From Maribacter luteus (lineage in GTDB: Bacteria > Bacteroidota > Bacteroidia > Flavobacteriales > Flavobacteriaceae): a stretch of DNA of 64,000 nucleotides. A program made the translations under genes and the position numbers. The stretch is taken from positions 248,001 to 312,000 of the forward strand of contig NZ_WKJH01000030.1 of assembly GCF_009674825.1 (NCBI RefSeq), read 5' to 3'. The notes beneath the pieces were generated by a model. The model made no database searches. It was not told the origin of the DNA and saw only the letters and a list, made by a program, of their open reading frames with translations. How positions within the stretch are numbered: the first letter of the stretch is position 1; every line of letters starts with the position of its first letter. Positions 44,624 through 53,907 of this stretch are shown one piece after another.

Positions 44624-47600
44624 ATGAAAAAAACGCTTTCCCTAGTGATGCTTTTAGCATCCATTTCGCTATTTGCCCAAGATTTTAAAATGGACCTTGT
44701 CCAAGACCTAAAACCCAGAAACATTGGCCCCGCAGGTATGAGTGGGCGAGTTACCGCAATAGATGTAGTGCAGAAATCGCCCGATGTCATGTATGTAGGT
44801 ACGGCATCTGGCGGACTTTGGAAATCGACCTCCGGAGGTATAAAATGGGAGCCCATTTTTGACAAAGAAGTTACTGCTTCAGTAGGGGCGGTTGCTATTC
44901 AGCAATCCAATCCCTCTGTGATTTGGGTAGGCACCGGAGAAGGTAACCCCCGAAATAGTTTAAACGGTGGTTATGGTATTTATAAATCTTTGGATGGAGG
45001 TAAATCCTGGAAATCCATGGGACTTGAAAAAACCCGACACATCCATCGAATAAAAATAGACCCAATGGATCCCAATACCGTTTACGTTGGGGCAATAGGT
45101 TCCCCATGGGGCGAGCACCCGGAAAGAGGCGTATACAAAACAACCAATGGTGGGGAAACCTGGGAAAAGATTCTTTTCGTAAATAACAAAACAGGGGTTG
45201 CAGATCTCATCATGGACCCAACCAACCCCAATAAATTGATCGCAGCCATGTGGGAACATAAAAGGGACCCATGGTTCTTTAAGTCAGGTGGCGAAGGCAG
45301 TGGACTTTACATGACCCATGACGGAGGAAAAAACTGGAAGAAACTATCGGAGGAAGACGGACTTCCCCCAGGGGAATTGGGCCGAATCGGTATAGCCATT
45401 GCCCCAAGTAAACCCAATATCGTATATGCATTGATCGAATCAAAAAAGAACGCTCTCTATAAATCGGAAGATGGCGGATTCAAATGGGAAAAAATCAATG
45501 ATAAGCAAGACATAGGTAATCGCCCCTTCTACTATTCCGAAATTTACGTAGATCCCCAGAACGAAAATAGGGTCTATTCGGTTTTTACGTATGTCAATGT
45601 TTCTGAAGATGGGGGTAAGAACTTTTCCCAGCTAATGCCTGCCTATAATGCCACCAATGGTGTACATCCCGATCACCACGCATGGTGGATTCACCCTGAC
45701 AACGGACAGTTTATGCTAAATGGAAATGATGGTGGGCTGAACATTAGTAAAGATGGCGGTAAAACCTGGCGTTTTATTGGCAATTTACCCGTTGCCCAAT
45801 TTTACCATATAAACACTGATAATGAATTCCCTTATAACGTATATGGGGGAATGCAGGATAATGGATCGTGGAGAGGTCCTGCATATGTATGGAAAGCGCA
45901 GGGAATCAGAAATAGTTATTGGCAAGAAATAGCATTTGGTGATGGCTTTGACGTAGTACCTGACAAAGATGATTCCAGATACGGTTATGCCATGAGCCAA
46001 CAAGGATATGTATCCAGATATGATTGGCAAACAGGTAATAATTATATCGTACGCCCTACTCCACCAGATGCCGAAACCAAACTTAGATTCAACTGGAATT
46101 CAGGTATTGGTCAAGACCCATTTAACAATAGTACCGTTTATTTCGGTAGTCAATTTGTACATAAAAGCACCGATAAAGGACTAACATGGAAAGTTATTTC
46201 CCCAGATTTGACCACCAATGACCCGGAAAAACAAAAGCAATCGGAAAGTGGTGGGCTTACCATGGATGCCACAGGTGCCGAGAACCATTGTACTATTTTA
46301 GTGATTGAACCATCAACGCTGGAAAAAGACATGCTTTGGGTAGGAACCGATGATGGGCGCGTACATTACACTCAAAATGGAGGTGCCAATTGGACCGAGG
46401 TTACCCAAAACATAAAAGGCTTACCTAAAGGGAGTTGGGTGGCACAAATTAAAGCATCGAACAAAAATAAAGGCGAAGCTTTATTAATCGCCAACGACTA
46501 CAGACGGTTCAATTACACGCCCTATGCGTATCGCACCAAAAACTATGGAAAAACCTGGGAGCGCATTGTAGATGCCACCGATGTAGATAGCTATACCCTT
46601 TCTATTATAGAAGATATAGAAAACCCTAATCTAATGTTCCTGGGTACGGATGACGGACTATATATTTCTTTAAATGCCGGGGAAAAGTGGCAAAAATGGA
46701 CTGAAGGATTCCCAACGGTCTCTACAAAAGATTTGGTTATTCAACCAAGGGAACACGATTTGGTCATCGGAACCTTTGGTCGTGCTGCATGGGTGTTGGA
46801 TGATATTCGACCATTGCGAGCCATTACGGCCGATAAATCCATTTTACAGAAAGATATCAAAATCTTCAGTCCACCCACGGCCTACCAAGCGGCTTACCAA
46901 CAACCAACTGGGAGCAGATTTGGTGCCGACGCCCTTTACAATGCCGAAAACAGGAAAGAAGGGGCCATGATCACTTATTATTTGAAGGAAGGAAAGGAAA
47001 AATCGCCCGAGAAAAACAAAGATGATGATGCTGTTGAAAAAGAAATGGACAAGACCGATATAGCCCCAGGGACAGAAACCGCAAAGAAAAAGTTGAGCGG
47101 TGTACATAAAAAAGACTCTATTATGTTCCAGTTTTATGATGGGGATAGATTAATTCGCACCATTAAGACGAAAACCCCTGAAAAGGCAGGTTTTCATCGT
47201 ATTTACTGGGAAATGGATGAAAAAGGAAGTGACAGACCTTCTAGAAAAATCCCTAAAAACAAGAATGAGCGTGGTGGAACCAATGTAAAACCCGGAACCT
47301 ATAAAGTCAAGGTCACTTACGGGGAAATGACCGATGATACCATGATCGAAGTAAAATCCGATCCAAGGTTAAACGTTTCAACAACATCAATCAATGAAGT
47401 CTATGAAGCTTCAAAAAAGCTGGAATCCTTCACCCAAACTGCAGCAGATGCCGTAAAACAATTGGTCGAAAGTAAAACCGTGGCCGATAAGTATCAAAAA
47501 GAATTCAAAGAGCTCGACGAGGAAAAATACAAAGATCAAATAAAAGCCTCAAAGGACATAAAAAAGGCGATAGACAGCATCATTGCACTATATTTAGGCA

Positions 47601-47866
47601 AGGAAGATAAAAGACAAGGTATCACCAGAAATCCTGAGATAACCGTAATGCAGCGTATAGGTAACGCCAGTCGCTATGTGCGTACCCGTAAGAACGGAAT
47701 TACGGCTACCGAAAACCAAATGATCCAATTTGCGGCCGACGAGCTTACATCAGCGTTGCAAAAAACCAATGCGTTCTTCAATGAAAAATGGAAACCTTAT
47801 AGGGAAGAAATTGAAAAACAAGATGTTAGTCCGTTCAAAGAAACAAAAACTTTCAGTCTGGATTAA
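44624..47866 (+). CDS. Large sortilin/BNR-repeat propeller protein
   Basis: A secreted protein of 1080 residues with signal peptide LSLVMLLASISLFAQ. Two beta-propellers are built from Asp-box repeats such as DGGKSWKSM, NGGETWEKI, DGGKNWKKL, DGGFKWEKI, DGGKTWRFI and YGKTWERI, as in the VPS10/sortilin family. The start DLKPRNIGPAGMSGRVTAID is typical of a bacterial group often labelled glycosyl hydrolase, though no glycosidase activity is evident. Near residue 830-910 there is a FlgD-like immunoglobulin domain (RLIRTIKTKTPEKAGFHRIYW), then a helical C-terminus. There is no type IX sorting domain visible. A terminator follows directly. Substrate or partner is unknown. Confidence 0.82.
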   Translation: MKKTLSLVMLLASISLFAQDFKMDLVQDLKPRNIGPAGMSGRVTAIDVVQKSPDVMYVGTASGGLWKSTSGGIKWEPIFDKEVTASVGAVAIQQSNPSVIWVGTGEGNPRNSLNGGYGIYKSLDGGKSWKSMGLEKTRHIHRIKIDPMDPNTVYVGAIGSPWGEHPERGVYKTTNGGETWEKILFVNNKTGVADLIMDPTNPNKLIAAMWEHKRDPWFFKSGGEGSGLYMTHDGGKNWKKLSEEDGLPPGELGRIGIAIAPSKPNIVYALIESKKNALYKSEDGGFKWEKINDKQDIGNRPFYYSEIYVDPQNENRVYSVFTYVNVSEDGGKNFSQLMPAYNATNGVHPDHHAWWIHPDNGQFMLNGNDGGLNISKDGGKTWRFIGNLPVAQFYHINTDNEFPYNVYGGMQDNGSWRGPAYVWKAQGIRNSYWQEIAFGDGFDVVPDKDDSRYGYAMSQQGYVSRYDWQTGNNYIVRPTPPDAETKLRFNWNSGIGQDPFNNSTVYFGSQFVHKSTDKGLTWKVISPDLTTNDPEKQKQSESGGLTMDATGAENHCTILVIEPSTLEKDMLWVGTDDGRVHYTQNGGANWTEVTQNIKGLPKGSWVAQIKASNKNKGEALLIANDYRRFNYTPYAYRTKNYGKTWERIVDATDVDSYTLSIIEDIENPNLMFLGTDDGLYISLNAGEKWQKWTEGFPTVSTKDLVIQPREHDLVIGTFGRAAWVLDDIRPLRAITADKSILQKDIKIFSPPTAYQAAYQQPTGSRFGADALYNAENRKEGAMITYYLKEGKEKSPEKNKDDDAVEKEMDKTDIAPGTETAKKKLSGVHKKDSIMFQFYDGDRLIRTIKTKTPEKAGFHRIYWEMDEKGSDRPSRKIPKNKNERGGTNVKPGTYKVKVTYGEMTDDTMIEVKSDPRLNVSTTSINEVYEASKKLESFTQTAADAVKQLVESKTVADKYQKEFKELDEEKYKDQIKASKDIKKAIDSIIALYLGKEDKRQGITRNPEITVMQRIGNASRYVRTRKNGITATENQMIQFAADELTSALQKTNAFFNEKWKPYREEIEKQDVSPFKETKTFSLD

Positions 47867-47890
47867 CAACCCCTCTCCCCAAAAAAACAG

Positions 47891-47922
47891 AAACCCCTCT
47901 TCCGAAAAAGAGGGGTTTTTTA
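47891..47922 (+). terminator. Terminator after the sortilin-like gene
   Basis: Perfect 11-bp stem AAACCCCTCTT (47891-47901) with AAGAGGGGTTT (47908-47918), loop CCGAAA, then T's. It starts 25 bases after the stop. Confidence 0.9.
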
Positions 47923-48015
47923 ATGCTTAAACATGCAATTTTGATTTGGTTCAAAAAAGATTGATCAATTTGGTTAAAATTGACTTTTATCAGTTTTTCC
48001 CTCTAAACACCAAAG

Positions 48016-48023
48016 TACATTTG
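48016..48023 (+). promoter_or_regulatory. Possible -7 element for the DUF2490 gene
   Basis: TACATTTG matches TAnnTTTG but is 73 bases before the ATG, and no -33 TTG is at normal distance. Confidence 0.3.
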
Positions 48024-48096
48024 CAGCTTCCAATTTTGTCTCTGTATTTTCTGCATACATAGACACTGCGAAACCAAAACTTTATCAACCATAAAA

Positions 48097-48768
48097 ATGA
48101 CCATCATGAAGAGGGGCATCTTACTATTTTATTTACTTTTCTCATCAATTTTAAGTTCCCAAAGCAAAGATGAATGGGGATCATGGATCATGTTGTATGG
48201 GGATAATGAGATTTCAAAAAATCTTGATATTGTTACGGAATTCAGATTACACCATTATGAAATATTCGATGTTTTGGACAACCAATTTTATAAAATAGGA
48301 CTTGGTTACCGAATAACACCGGAAGTTTCGGTAGGTGCGGGTTATGTTCACCATTATTCCGAAACACGAACGAGTATCAGTACTTCCGAGAACCGACCAT
48401 ATGAAGAAATATGTCTTAAAAGGAAAATAAAGAAATTGAGCATATCTAACCGTTATCGATTGGAACACCGTTGGATAAACAATGATGGGGTCACCGATTT
48501 CATCAATAGAATGCGATATAGATTACAGGTCACCCACCCTTTAGGTGCCAACTTTTATATCAAGGTCTTTGATGAGGTTTTTTTGAATCTAGAACAAACC
48601 ATATTCAATCAAAACCGTTTGCATGGCGGAATCGGCTATACCTTTTCCCCTGATTTTAAGGTTGAATTGGGTTATGTGAAAAACCATTTCAATACGCATA
48701 TGGATGATATCCTTAGAATCGGAATCCTGTTCAAGACCCATCTCCGAAAAAAAACGAACACACTTTAA
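48097..48768 (+). CDS. DUF2490 outer-membrane-like protein
   Basis: A 223-residue exported protein with signal peptide GILLFYLLFSSILSSQ. The mature part starts KDEWGSWIMLYGDNEISKNL and continues as alternating amphipathic strands (FYKIGLGYRITPEVSVGAGY, SNRYRLEHRWIN, MRYRLQVTHPL, VELGYVKNHF), ending in RIGILFKT, which fits a small outer-membrane beta-barrel of the DUF2490 family. The function is unknown. A second ATG three codons later (48106) is an equally good start, giving MKRGILLFYLLF. It is a single gene with a terminator just upstream. Confidence 0.8.
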   Translation: MTIMKRGILLFYLLFSSILSSQSKDEWGSWIMLYGDNEISKNLDIVTEFRLHHYEIFDVLDNQFYKIGLGYRITPEVSVGAGYVHHYSETRTSISTSENRPYEEICLKRKIKKLSISNRYRLEHRWINNDGVTDFINRMRYRLQVTHPLGANFYIKVFDEVFLNLEQTIFNQNRLHGGIGYTFSPDFKVELGYVKNHFNTHMDDILRIGILFKTHLRKKTNTL

Positions 48769-48833
48769 AACATTCTGATTAAGTATTTCCGGTATTTATC
48801 GACTTATTGAAAATATCACTAAACTTGAACGGA

Positions 48834-50051
48834 ATGAATCTGCAAAAATTAGTTTTCAAAAACGAAGAAGGAAAATCATTGGTCGGTAGGTTAGAACTAC
48901 CAGCCAGGCAACAACCTCATAACTTTGCGATTTTTGCACATTGTTTCACTTGTAATAAAAACCTAACTGCGATACGTAATATCAGTAAGGCCCTAACGGC
49001 GAACGGTTTTGGTATCCTTAGGTTCGATTTTACCGGATTGGGTGAAAGTGAAGGTGATTTTGCCGATACCAATTTTTCCGGCAACGTTCAAGATCTAATT
49101 GCCGCAGCTGACCATTTAACTACCCATTACCAAGCTCCCACCCTATTGATCGGCCATTCTTTAGGTGGTGCTGCAGCAATTTTCGCTGCGGCCCGAATAA
49201 CAAGTATTGAGGCAGTGGCCACCATAGGGGCCCCATCGGATCCCAAACACGTAAAGCACCTTCTTCGAAGTGGTCTGGAAGAAATTGAACAAAATGGAAA
49301 AGCTTTGGTAAATATTGGCGGAAGGGATTTCACGATTAAAAAGCAATTTTTAGAAGACCTACAAAAAAACACCCTTTCCACAACGGTTAAAAATATGCGT
49401 AAAGCCCTTCTGGTCATGCATTCACCACAGGACATGACCGTTGGCATTAAGAACGCCGAGGAGATTTATAGAGCGGCTCACCATCCAAAAAGTTTCGTTT
49501 CGTTAGATAGTGCCGACCATTTACTAATGAAAAAAAGAGATTCCCAATATGTTGGGGAGATGATAGCCGGTTGGGCAAAAAGATACCTGAAAATCGATGA
49601 TGAAGAACACCTAATAGAAAGCGACCATCAGGTTATGGCCAGTCTGGATTTTGAAGACGGATTTACGACCCGTATGAAAGTAGGCAACCATTACCTAACC
49701 GCCGATGAACCTGTAAGCTTTGGCGGCAACGATTTTGGTCCGTCACCTTATGAATTGGTCTCTGCAGGATTATCGGCCTGCACGGCGATGACCCTTCAAA
49801 TGTATGCAAAGCGCAAAAAATGGAATATAGAAAATGTTGAAGTACACACATCATACAGCAAAACCCATGTAAAGGATTGTGAGAATTGTGAATCATCCAA
49901 TGCTAAAATCGATACTTTTCGGCGTGAAATTAAAATAACAGGGAGCCTAGACGACAAACAACTTGATAGATTACTTCAAATAGCGGACAAATGCCCGGTA
50001 CATAAAACCCTTCATAATGAAGTAAATGTATTGACCCATCTTATTAAATAA
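48834..50051 (+). CDS. Alpha/beta hydrolase fused to an OsmC-like domain
   Basis: A cytoplasmic protein of 405 residues joining two domains. The first (about 1-250) is an alpha/beta hydrolase with the nucleophile elbow GHSLGGAAA, FDFTGLGESEG and a late histidine in SADHLLMKK. The second (about 260-405) is OsmC-like, with the two redox cysteines in GLSACTAMTLQMYAKRKKW and DKCPVHKTL. OsmC and Ohr proteins reduce organic hydroperoxides, so the fusion may first release or bind an ester or lipid substrate. The start is the ATG at 48834, which gives MNLQKLVFKNEEGKSL; an upstream TTG 27 bases away is less likely. The fusion is known in other bacteria. Peroxide substrate is unknown. Confidence 0.88.
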   Translation: MNLQKLVFKNEEGKSLVGRLELPARQQPHNFAIFAHCFTCNKNLTAIRNISKALTANGFGILRFDFTGLGESEGDFADTNFSGNVQDLIAAADHLTTHYQAPTLLIGHSLGGAAAIFAAARITSIEAVATIGAPSDPKHVKHLLRSGLEEIEQNGKALVNIGGRDFTIKKQFLEDLQKNTLSTTVKNMRKALLVMHSPQDMTVGIKNAEEIYRAAHHPKSFVSLDSADHLLMKKRDSQYVGEMIAGWAKRYLKIDDEEHLIESDHQVMASLDFEDGFTTRMKVGNHYLTADEPVSFGGNDFGPSPYELVSAGLSACTAMTLQMYAKRKKWNIENVEVHTSYSKTHVKDCENCESSNAKIDTFRREIKITGSLDDKQLDRLLQIADKCPVHKTLHNEVNVLTHLIK

Positions 50052-50242
50052 TCATGCGTTCAACATGGTATTTCAGAGACTTTTCAATACCAGAACATAA
50101 AAACATGTTTATAAATCAAATGTCAGTATCAAGAATTATTATCCATTAAGACCGTATTTTTTTTCATTTATCTTTATTATTGCATCAAATGTCTAAATAG
50201 GCAAAGTATTATCCTATTCATTCTAATCTAAAATCCATAATC

Positions 50243-50884
50243 ATGAAAAGAATCAATTTAATTACCCTAGGCTTACTTTTGATCTTAGGTTTTAGTTGCA
50301 AACAAGCAAAGAAAGAAAATACTGAACAACAGAAGGAAACTAAAGAAATCGTAGGCGATTCATATTCCATTATCAGCGATTCTACCAAAGTAAGCTTTAC
50401 TGCATATAAAACTACAGCCAAAGTTCCCGTTGGCGGTCAATTCAAGAATATTGACATATCGAATGCAAAAGAAGGTAGCACACCTTTAGAGGCGCTAAAC
50501 GGTATAGAATTCAGTATCCCCGTAAGTAGCCTGTTTACCAATGACGCTACCGGTACTAGGGATCCGAAGATATTGGAGTTCTTTTTTGGGGCAATGAACA
50601 ACACCGAACTTATTTCGGGAACTTTCAAGACCTCGGCCGACAATAAATGTTCCATAGATGTGACTTTAAACGGTGAAACCGCCAATATTCCCTTGGAATA
50701 TACTATGGACTCTGAAAACAGCATCACCTTTAAAGGGGAAATGGAATTGGAAAATTGGAATGCCCTGGATGCCGTTGCATCTATCAACAAGGCTTGTAAA
50801 GAATTACATACGGGTACCGATGGGGTAAGCAAAACATGGAGCGATGTTGCCGTACAGGCAAAGGTCCTACTTCAAAAAAATTAA
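50243..50884 (+). CDS. YceI-family lipoprotein
   Basis: A 213-residue exported protein. The lipoprotein signal NLITLGLLLILGFSCKQ has its lipobox cysteine at residue 19. The mature part is a YceI-type lipocalin-like barrel that binds isoprenoid or other hydrophobic ligands: YSIISDSTKVSFTAYKT, FKNIDISNAK, LNGIEFSIPVSSLFTNDAT and GTRDPKILEFFFG. Many Bacteroidota carry several such lipoproteins of uncertain function. It is a single gene preceded by an AT-rich spacer, with a terminator 57 bases downstream. Confidence 0.87.
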   Translation: MKRINLITLGLLLILGFSCKQAKKENTEQQKETKEIVGDSYSIISDSTKVSFTAYKTTAKVPVGGQFKNIDISNAKEGSTPLEALNGIEFSIPVSSLFTNDATGTRDPKILEFFFGAMNNTELISGTFKTSADNKCSIDVTLNGETANIPLEYTMDSENSITFKGEMELENWNALDAVASINKACKELHTGTDGVSKTWSDVAVQAKVLLQKN

Positions 50885-50941
50885 TTTTACATAAAGGATT
50901 CCTTCATTCAGGATTACCTAGAACATATTGAACCATAAATG

Positions 50942-50972
50942 AATAGCTGCCTTAGGGCGGCTATTTTTTTAT
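50942..50972 (+). terminator. Terminator after the YceI gene
   Basis: AATAGCTGCC (50942-50951), loop TTAG, GGCGGCTATT (50956-50965), a 10-bp stem with one G-U pair, followed by a T run. Confidence 0.85.
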
Positions 50973-51128
50973 GCATTATCGAATAGTGCCCCAATTAATA
51001 CAATAGGTTAGCGAATCGTAAATTTAGCGACTGGATTTTACCAAAGCGACAATTAAATTTTGAAAAGCCCTAAAGACACATTAAATGTCCTATAATTTGT
51101 TTTATTTTGAAGCCTAAATAAGCAAACC

Positions 51129-52319
51129 ATGAACCCGTCTTCCTCAGGTTGGATAGATAAATTCGGATACCTCACCAGAGACCAGGAGGACAGCTATCAG
51201 GATTACAAAGACCTGTATGCTGCCTTAAAAAATACTGGGTTCGTTTATGGGTTGAATATAAAAATACCTCGCTTCATTGATCCCGAACACAAACTATCTG
51301 AAGACGAAAAGGCGAAAATAAACTTATTGGCCGCACTGTATTTCACTTTTAGATACGAGAAAAAGAGCACTGATTTCGAAAATTTTCTTCATATAGTATT
51401 TCAATTCTATCAAGATTTGGGACTTAACCAAATCTCATTTCTAAAAAAATTATTCGTAGGGAACAAGACATCCGACCAATTGGAAAAATTAATCGATACA
51501 AGGGTTTATTTGGATGATAATGTAATCAGCAAGACGTTCAATAGCATCATTACAAATTCGTTGTTGTACATAGATGTATTGACGTTTAAGAGGTACTTGA
51601 AAGATACCAAGGATATAAAATCGTTCGCCGAGAATTTTGAAAACACGGCGATGAACGTCATTTACCACACATTGAACTCTAAAGAGGACAATAAAAATGA
51701 CCATAAACTTGCACATTTGTTCGAGGCTTCGTTAACTTTCATTGATAGCGAAACACATACTTTTGATGGTAATTATCGTGATAAACTGCAAAAAGGGCTT
51801 ACCAAAATCGAAAACCAATACTTGTTGGATCTTGCCGCTTTGACCATTTGGGAAGATCATTCTATCGATTATCTGGAATCGGAATTCATCTATGAATTTG
51901 GAAAAGACCTAGGGTTTTCTAAAAATGAGGTAGCCTCAACGTTGGATGATATTTCAGTTTTTTTTGATAAAAATTTCAAGATAATTCCCCATCTAAAAGA
52001 CCATAATCTTGCCTCGAAGTTTTACGACAGTATGGCAAGGGTGGTCAATAAATTGATTTTAAGAAACAGTAAAAGACTACAAAAAGAACTTTCTGAAAGT
52101 AAGGAATTGGTTGCCCTGATTTCCAAATCGACCATCAAGGACCTGACTGCGGAAGAAAAGAAAAAAGTACAAAGTCAATTATTGGATATCTTTAAAAGCA
52201 TACCTTCATTGGCCATTTTCATGCTTCCTGGCGGAGCGGTTCTATTGCCGATTTTCATTAAATTGATTCCAAAATTACTACCTTCCTCTTTTGATGAAAA
52301 TCGTATTGAAAAACCATGA
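51129..52319 (+). CDS. LETM1-related protein
   Basis: A 396-residue protein, mostly helical and without signal peptide. The C-terminal end carries a LETM1-like segment: KDLTAEEKKKVQSQLLDIFK followed by SLAIFMLPGGAVLLPIFIKL, similar to the membrane-proximal helix of the mitochondrial LETM1 ion exchanger, with a PGG turn and LIPKLLPSSF. The long N-terminal part is a helical region of unknown fold. Flavobacterial proteins of this type are described as LETM1-related and biofilm-associated in annotation databases, as I recall, but the function is not established. The gene is alone, convergent with the LytTR regulator gene. Confidence 0.7.
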   Translation: MNPSSSGWIDKFGYLTRDQEDSYQDYKDLYAALKNTGFVYGLNIKIPRFIDPEHKLSEDEKAKINLLAALYFTFRYEKKSTDFENFLHIVFQFYQDLGLNQISFLKKLFVGNKTSDQLEKLIDTRVYLDDNVISKTFNSIITNSLLYIDVLTFKRYLKDTKDIKSFAENFENTAMNVIYHTLNSKEDNKNDHKLAHLFEASLTFIDSETHTFDGNYRDKLQKGLTKIENQYLLDLAALTIWEDHSIDYLESEFIYEFGKDLGFSKNEVASTLDDISVFFDKNFKIIPHLKDHNLASKFYDSMARVVNKLILRNSKRLQKELSESKELVALISKSTIKDLTAEEKKKVQSQLLDIFKSIPSLAIFMLPGGAVLLPIFIKLIPKLLPSSFDENRIEKP

Positions 52320-52397
52320 TACCGAATGGTATTTTGCTACTATAAGAAAAATCTATTAAATAATCTATATAATTGTAATTCAACCTTATAACTCCAC

Positions 52398-53153
52398 TTA
52401 CTCCAACCACAACTTGAAGTCTCGAACCCTTTCACGACTTACGATGATTTCTTGGTCAATATAGCGATTTAATTTGATTTTAAGCCGTGAATTGGTGTAT
52501 GCGACAATATCATTGATGTGGTTTATGTTCACATAGAACTTTCGGCTCACCCGAAAGAAAACCCTTGGTTCCAAATCAACCTCAAGGTTTTCCAAAGTGG
52601 TATCCAATAAATAATTCCTACCATCAGAGGTAGCTGCATAGGTGCCTTTATTTTCACTGTAAAAACACTCTACCTCATCGGCATTTATTATTTTCAAATG
52701 CTGCCCTACCCTAGTCGTGAATCTTTTTTTATACTCCCGCTCAATCGGGTTGACCAATAATTTTTTAATGTCCTCGAAATCCAAGGTCAGTTTTTGGGAA
52801 GCAGGTTTAACTGATCTATATTTCTTTACTGCATTCTCTAGCTCATCATCATCAATAGGTTTCAATAAATAGTCTATACTGTTCAATTTAAATGCCTGCA
52901 ATGCATATTCATCATAGGCCGTTGTAAAGATTATGGCACTGTTCACTTCTACCACTTCGAAAATCTCGAACGATAGTCCGTCTGAAAGCTGAATATCCAA
53001 AAAAATAAGGTCGGGGTGTTCATTCTCCTGAAACCAAGCTATCGATTCCTCTACGGAATGAAGCATTGTGGACGTCTCTACGCCCAATTCCGCCAACTGC
53101 CTACTTAATCTTCGTGCACTAGGTTTTTCGTCCTCTATGATGATGGTTCTCAT
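52398..53153 (-). CDS. LytTR-type response regulator
   Basis: A 251-residue response regulator. The receiver domain has the acidic pair IIEDEKPSARRL at the start, the phosphoacceptor aspartate 53 in LIFLDIQLSDG, the threonine in IIFTTAYDEYAL and the lysine in YLLKPID. The DNA-binding LytTR domain (about 140-251) ends with VFFRVSRKFYVNINHINDIV and RERVRDFKLWL. It is the last gene of the kinase and 2TM operon on this strand and has a possible promoter of its own. It probably pairs with the LytS-like kinase at 54320. Targets are unknown. Confidence 0.92.
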   Translation of the reverse strand: MRTIIIEDEKPSARRLSRQLAELGVETSTMLHSVEESIAWFQENEHPDLIFLDIQLSDGLSFEIFEVVEVNSAIIFTTAYDEYALQAFKLNSIDYLLKPIDDDELENAVKKYRSVKPASQKLTLDFEDIKKLLVNPIEREYKKRFTTRVGQHLKIINADEVECFYSENKGTYAATSDGRNYLLDTTLENLEVDLEPRVFFRVSRKFYVNINHINDIVAYTNSRLKIKLNRYIDQEIIVSRERVRDFKLWLE

Positions 53154-53180
53154 ATTTGATTTGTGGTAAATGGTTTATTG

Positions 53181-53188
53181 CAAAAATA
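53181..53188 (-). promoter_or_regulatory. Possible -7 element for the LytTR regulator
   Basis: TATTTTTG on the minus strand, 27 bases before the ATG at 53153. It may allow expression of the regulator independent of the operon upstream. Confidence 0.33.
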
Positions 53189-53248
53189 TAATTGGTTTCA
53201 ATATTGGAATTGTTTGTTGCCACTGTATAAGGACAACTGTTCTCTATT

Positions 53249-53581
53249 CTACTTTTCTTCTCCTAGATACTTCTGAATCTGTCTTTTTTCCCAGCTCTTA
53301 AGGATATTCGTTTTGAACACAAACAACCTTAATCCCATAACAAGAAGCACCAATCCCCATATTATGGGTATTGCAAGTATATTCAATTCCATCCATTGCA
53401 GAACATTTTTATCTTCAACCCCTTTTTCAATGAAAATTTCTAATACCCTTCCTTTGAAAATCAATATCAATAGGGTTATGATTACGAATTTAATTACATG
53501 AAAATAAAACCCCTTGATGTCATCTACCCGCTTTTTGGCCTTTACATATTTTTCAACGCTGTTGGTTTTATTTTCCATCAT
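53249..53581 (-). CDS. 2TM domain protein, divergent copy
   Basis: A 110-residue protein with two hydrophobic helices (VIKFVIITLLILIF and LAIPIIWGLVLLVMGLRLFVF) and the N-terminal AKKRVDDIKGFYFH and C-terminal SWEKRQIQKYLGEE that define the 2TM family. Compared with the other copies it has lost the histidine after the WG motif (here MGLRLF rather than HxxKVF) and the NPxxG element (here TNILKS). The ATG overlaps the stop of the preceding gene by four bases, so translation is coupled. It is the last of three free 2TM genes before the LytTR regulator. Its function is unknown; a membrane partner of the kinase is inferred from the operon. Confidence 0.82.
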   Translation of the reverse strand: MMENKTNSVEKYVKAKKRVDDIKGFYFHVIKFVIITLLILIFKGRVLEIFIEKGVEDKNVLQWMELNILAIPIIWGLVLLVMGLRLFVFKTNILKSWEKRQIQKYLGEEK

Positions 53582-53907
53582 CTATACTTATCAGCTTCCT
53601 TTTTGTCTTTATCCATATACTTCTGGATTTGTCTTTTCTCCCAATCCTTTCCGAAAAAAGGATTGTACGAAAAAACCTTTACACCATGGAAAAATACCCC
53701 GATACCCCAGAAAAACCAAACTGCGAACGTTCCAAAGTCCCAAAATGCCTCTCCGAATGTCTCTCCATCCCCCAAATTACGAACGATCTTCATTGTAGAG
53801 ATAAACGTATTTACCAGGATATAAACGGCAAGGTGAATATAAAACCCCTTAAGTTCCTCTACCCGCTTTTTTGCACGGTCTAATTTGTTGTTCTCCATTA
53901 CTTCCAT
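53578..53907 (-). CDS. 2TM domain protein
   Basis: A 109-residue protein of the 2TM family: LDRAKKRVEELKGFYIHL, a first helix (VYILVNTFISTM), an extra loop with DGETFGEAF, a second helix with WFFWGIGVFFHGVKVFSYNP, then FFGKDWEKRQIQKYMDKD. It overlaps the preceding 2TM gene by 10 bases if the first ATG (53907) is used; a second ATG at 53898 overlaps the preceding stop by one base and is an equally good start. It is the middle of three tandem free copies. No catalytic site is seen. An accessory role in signalling by the neighbouring kinase is inferred only. Confidence 0.85.
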   Translation of the reverse strand: MEVMENNKLDRAKKRVEELKGFYIHLAVYILVNTFISTMKIVRNLGDGETFGEAFWDFGTFAVWFFWGIGVFFHGVKVFSYNPFFGKDWEKRQIQKYMDKDKKEADKYR

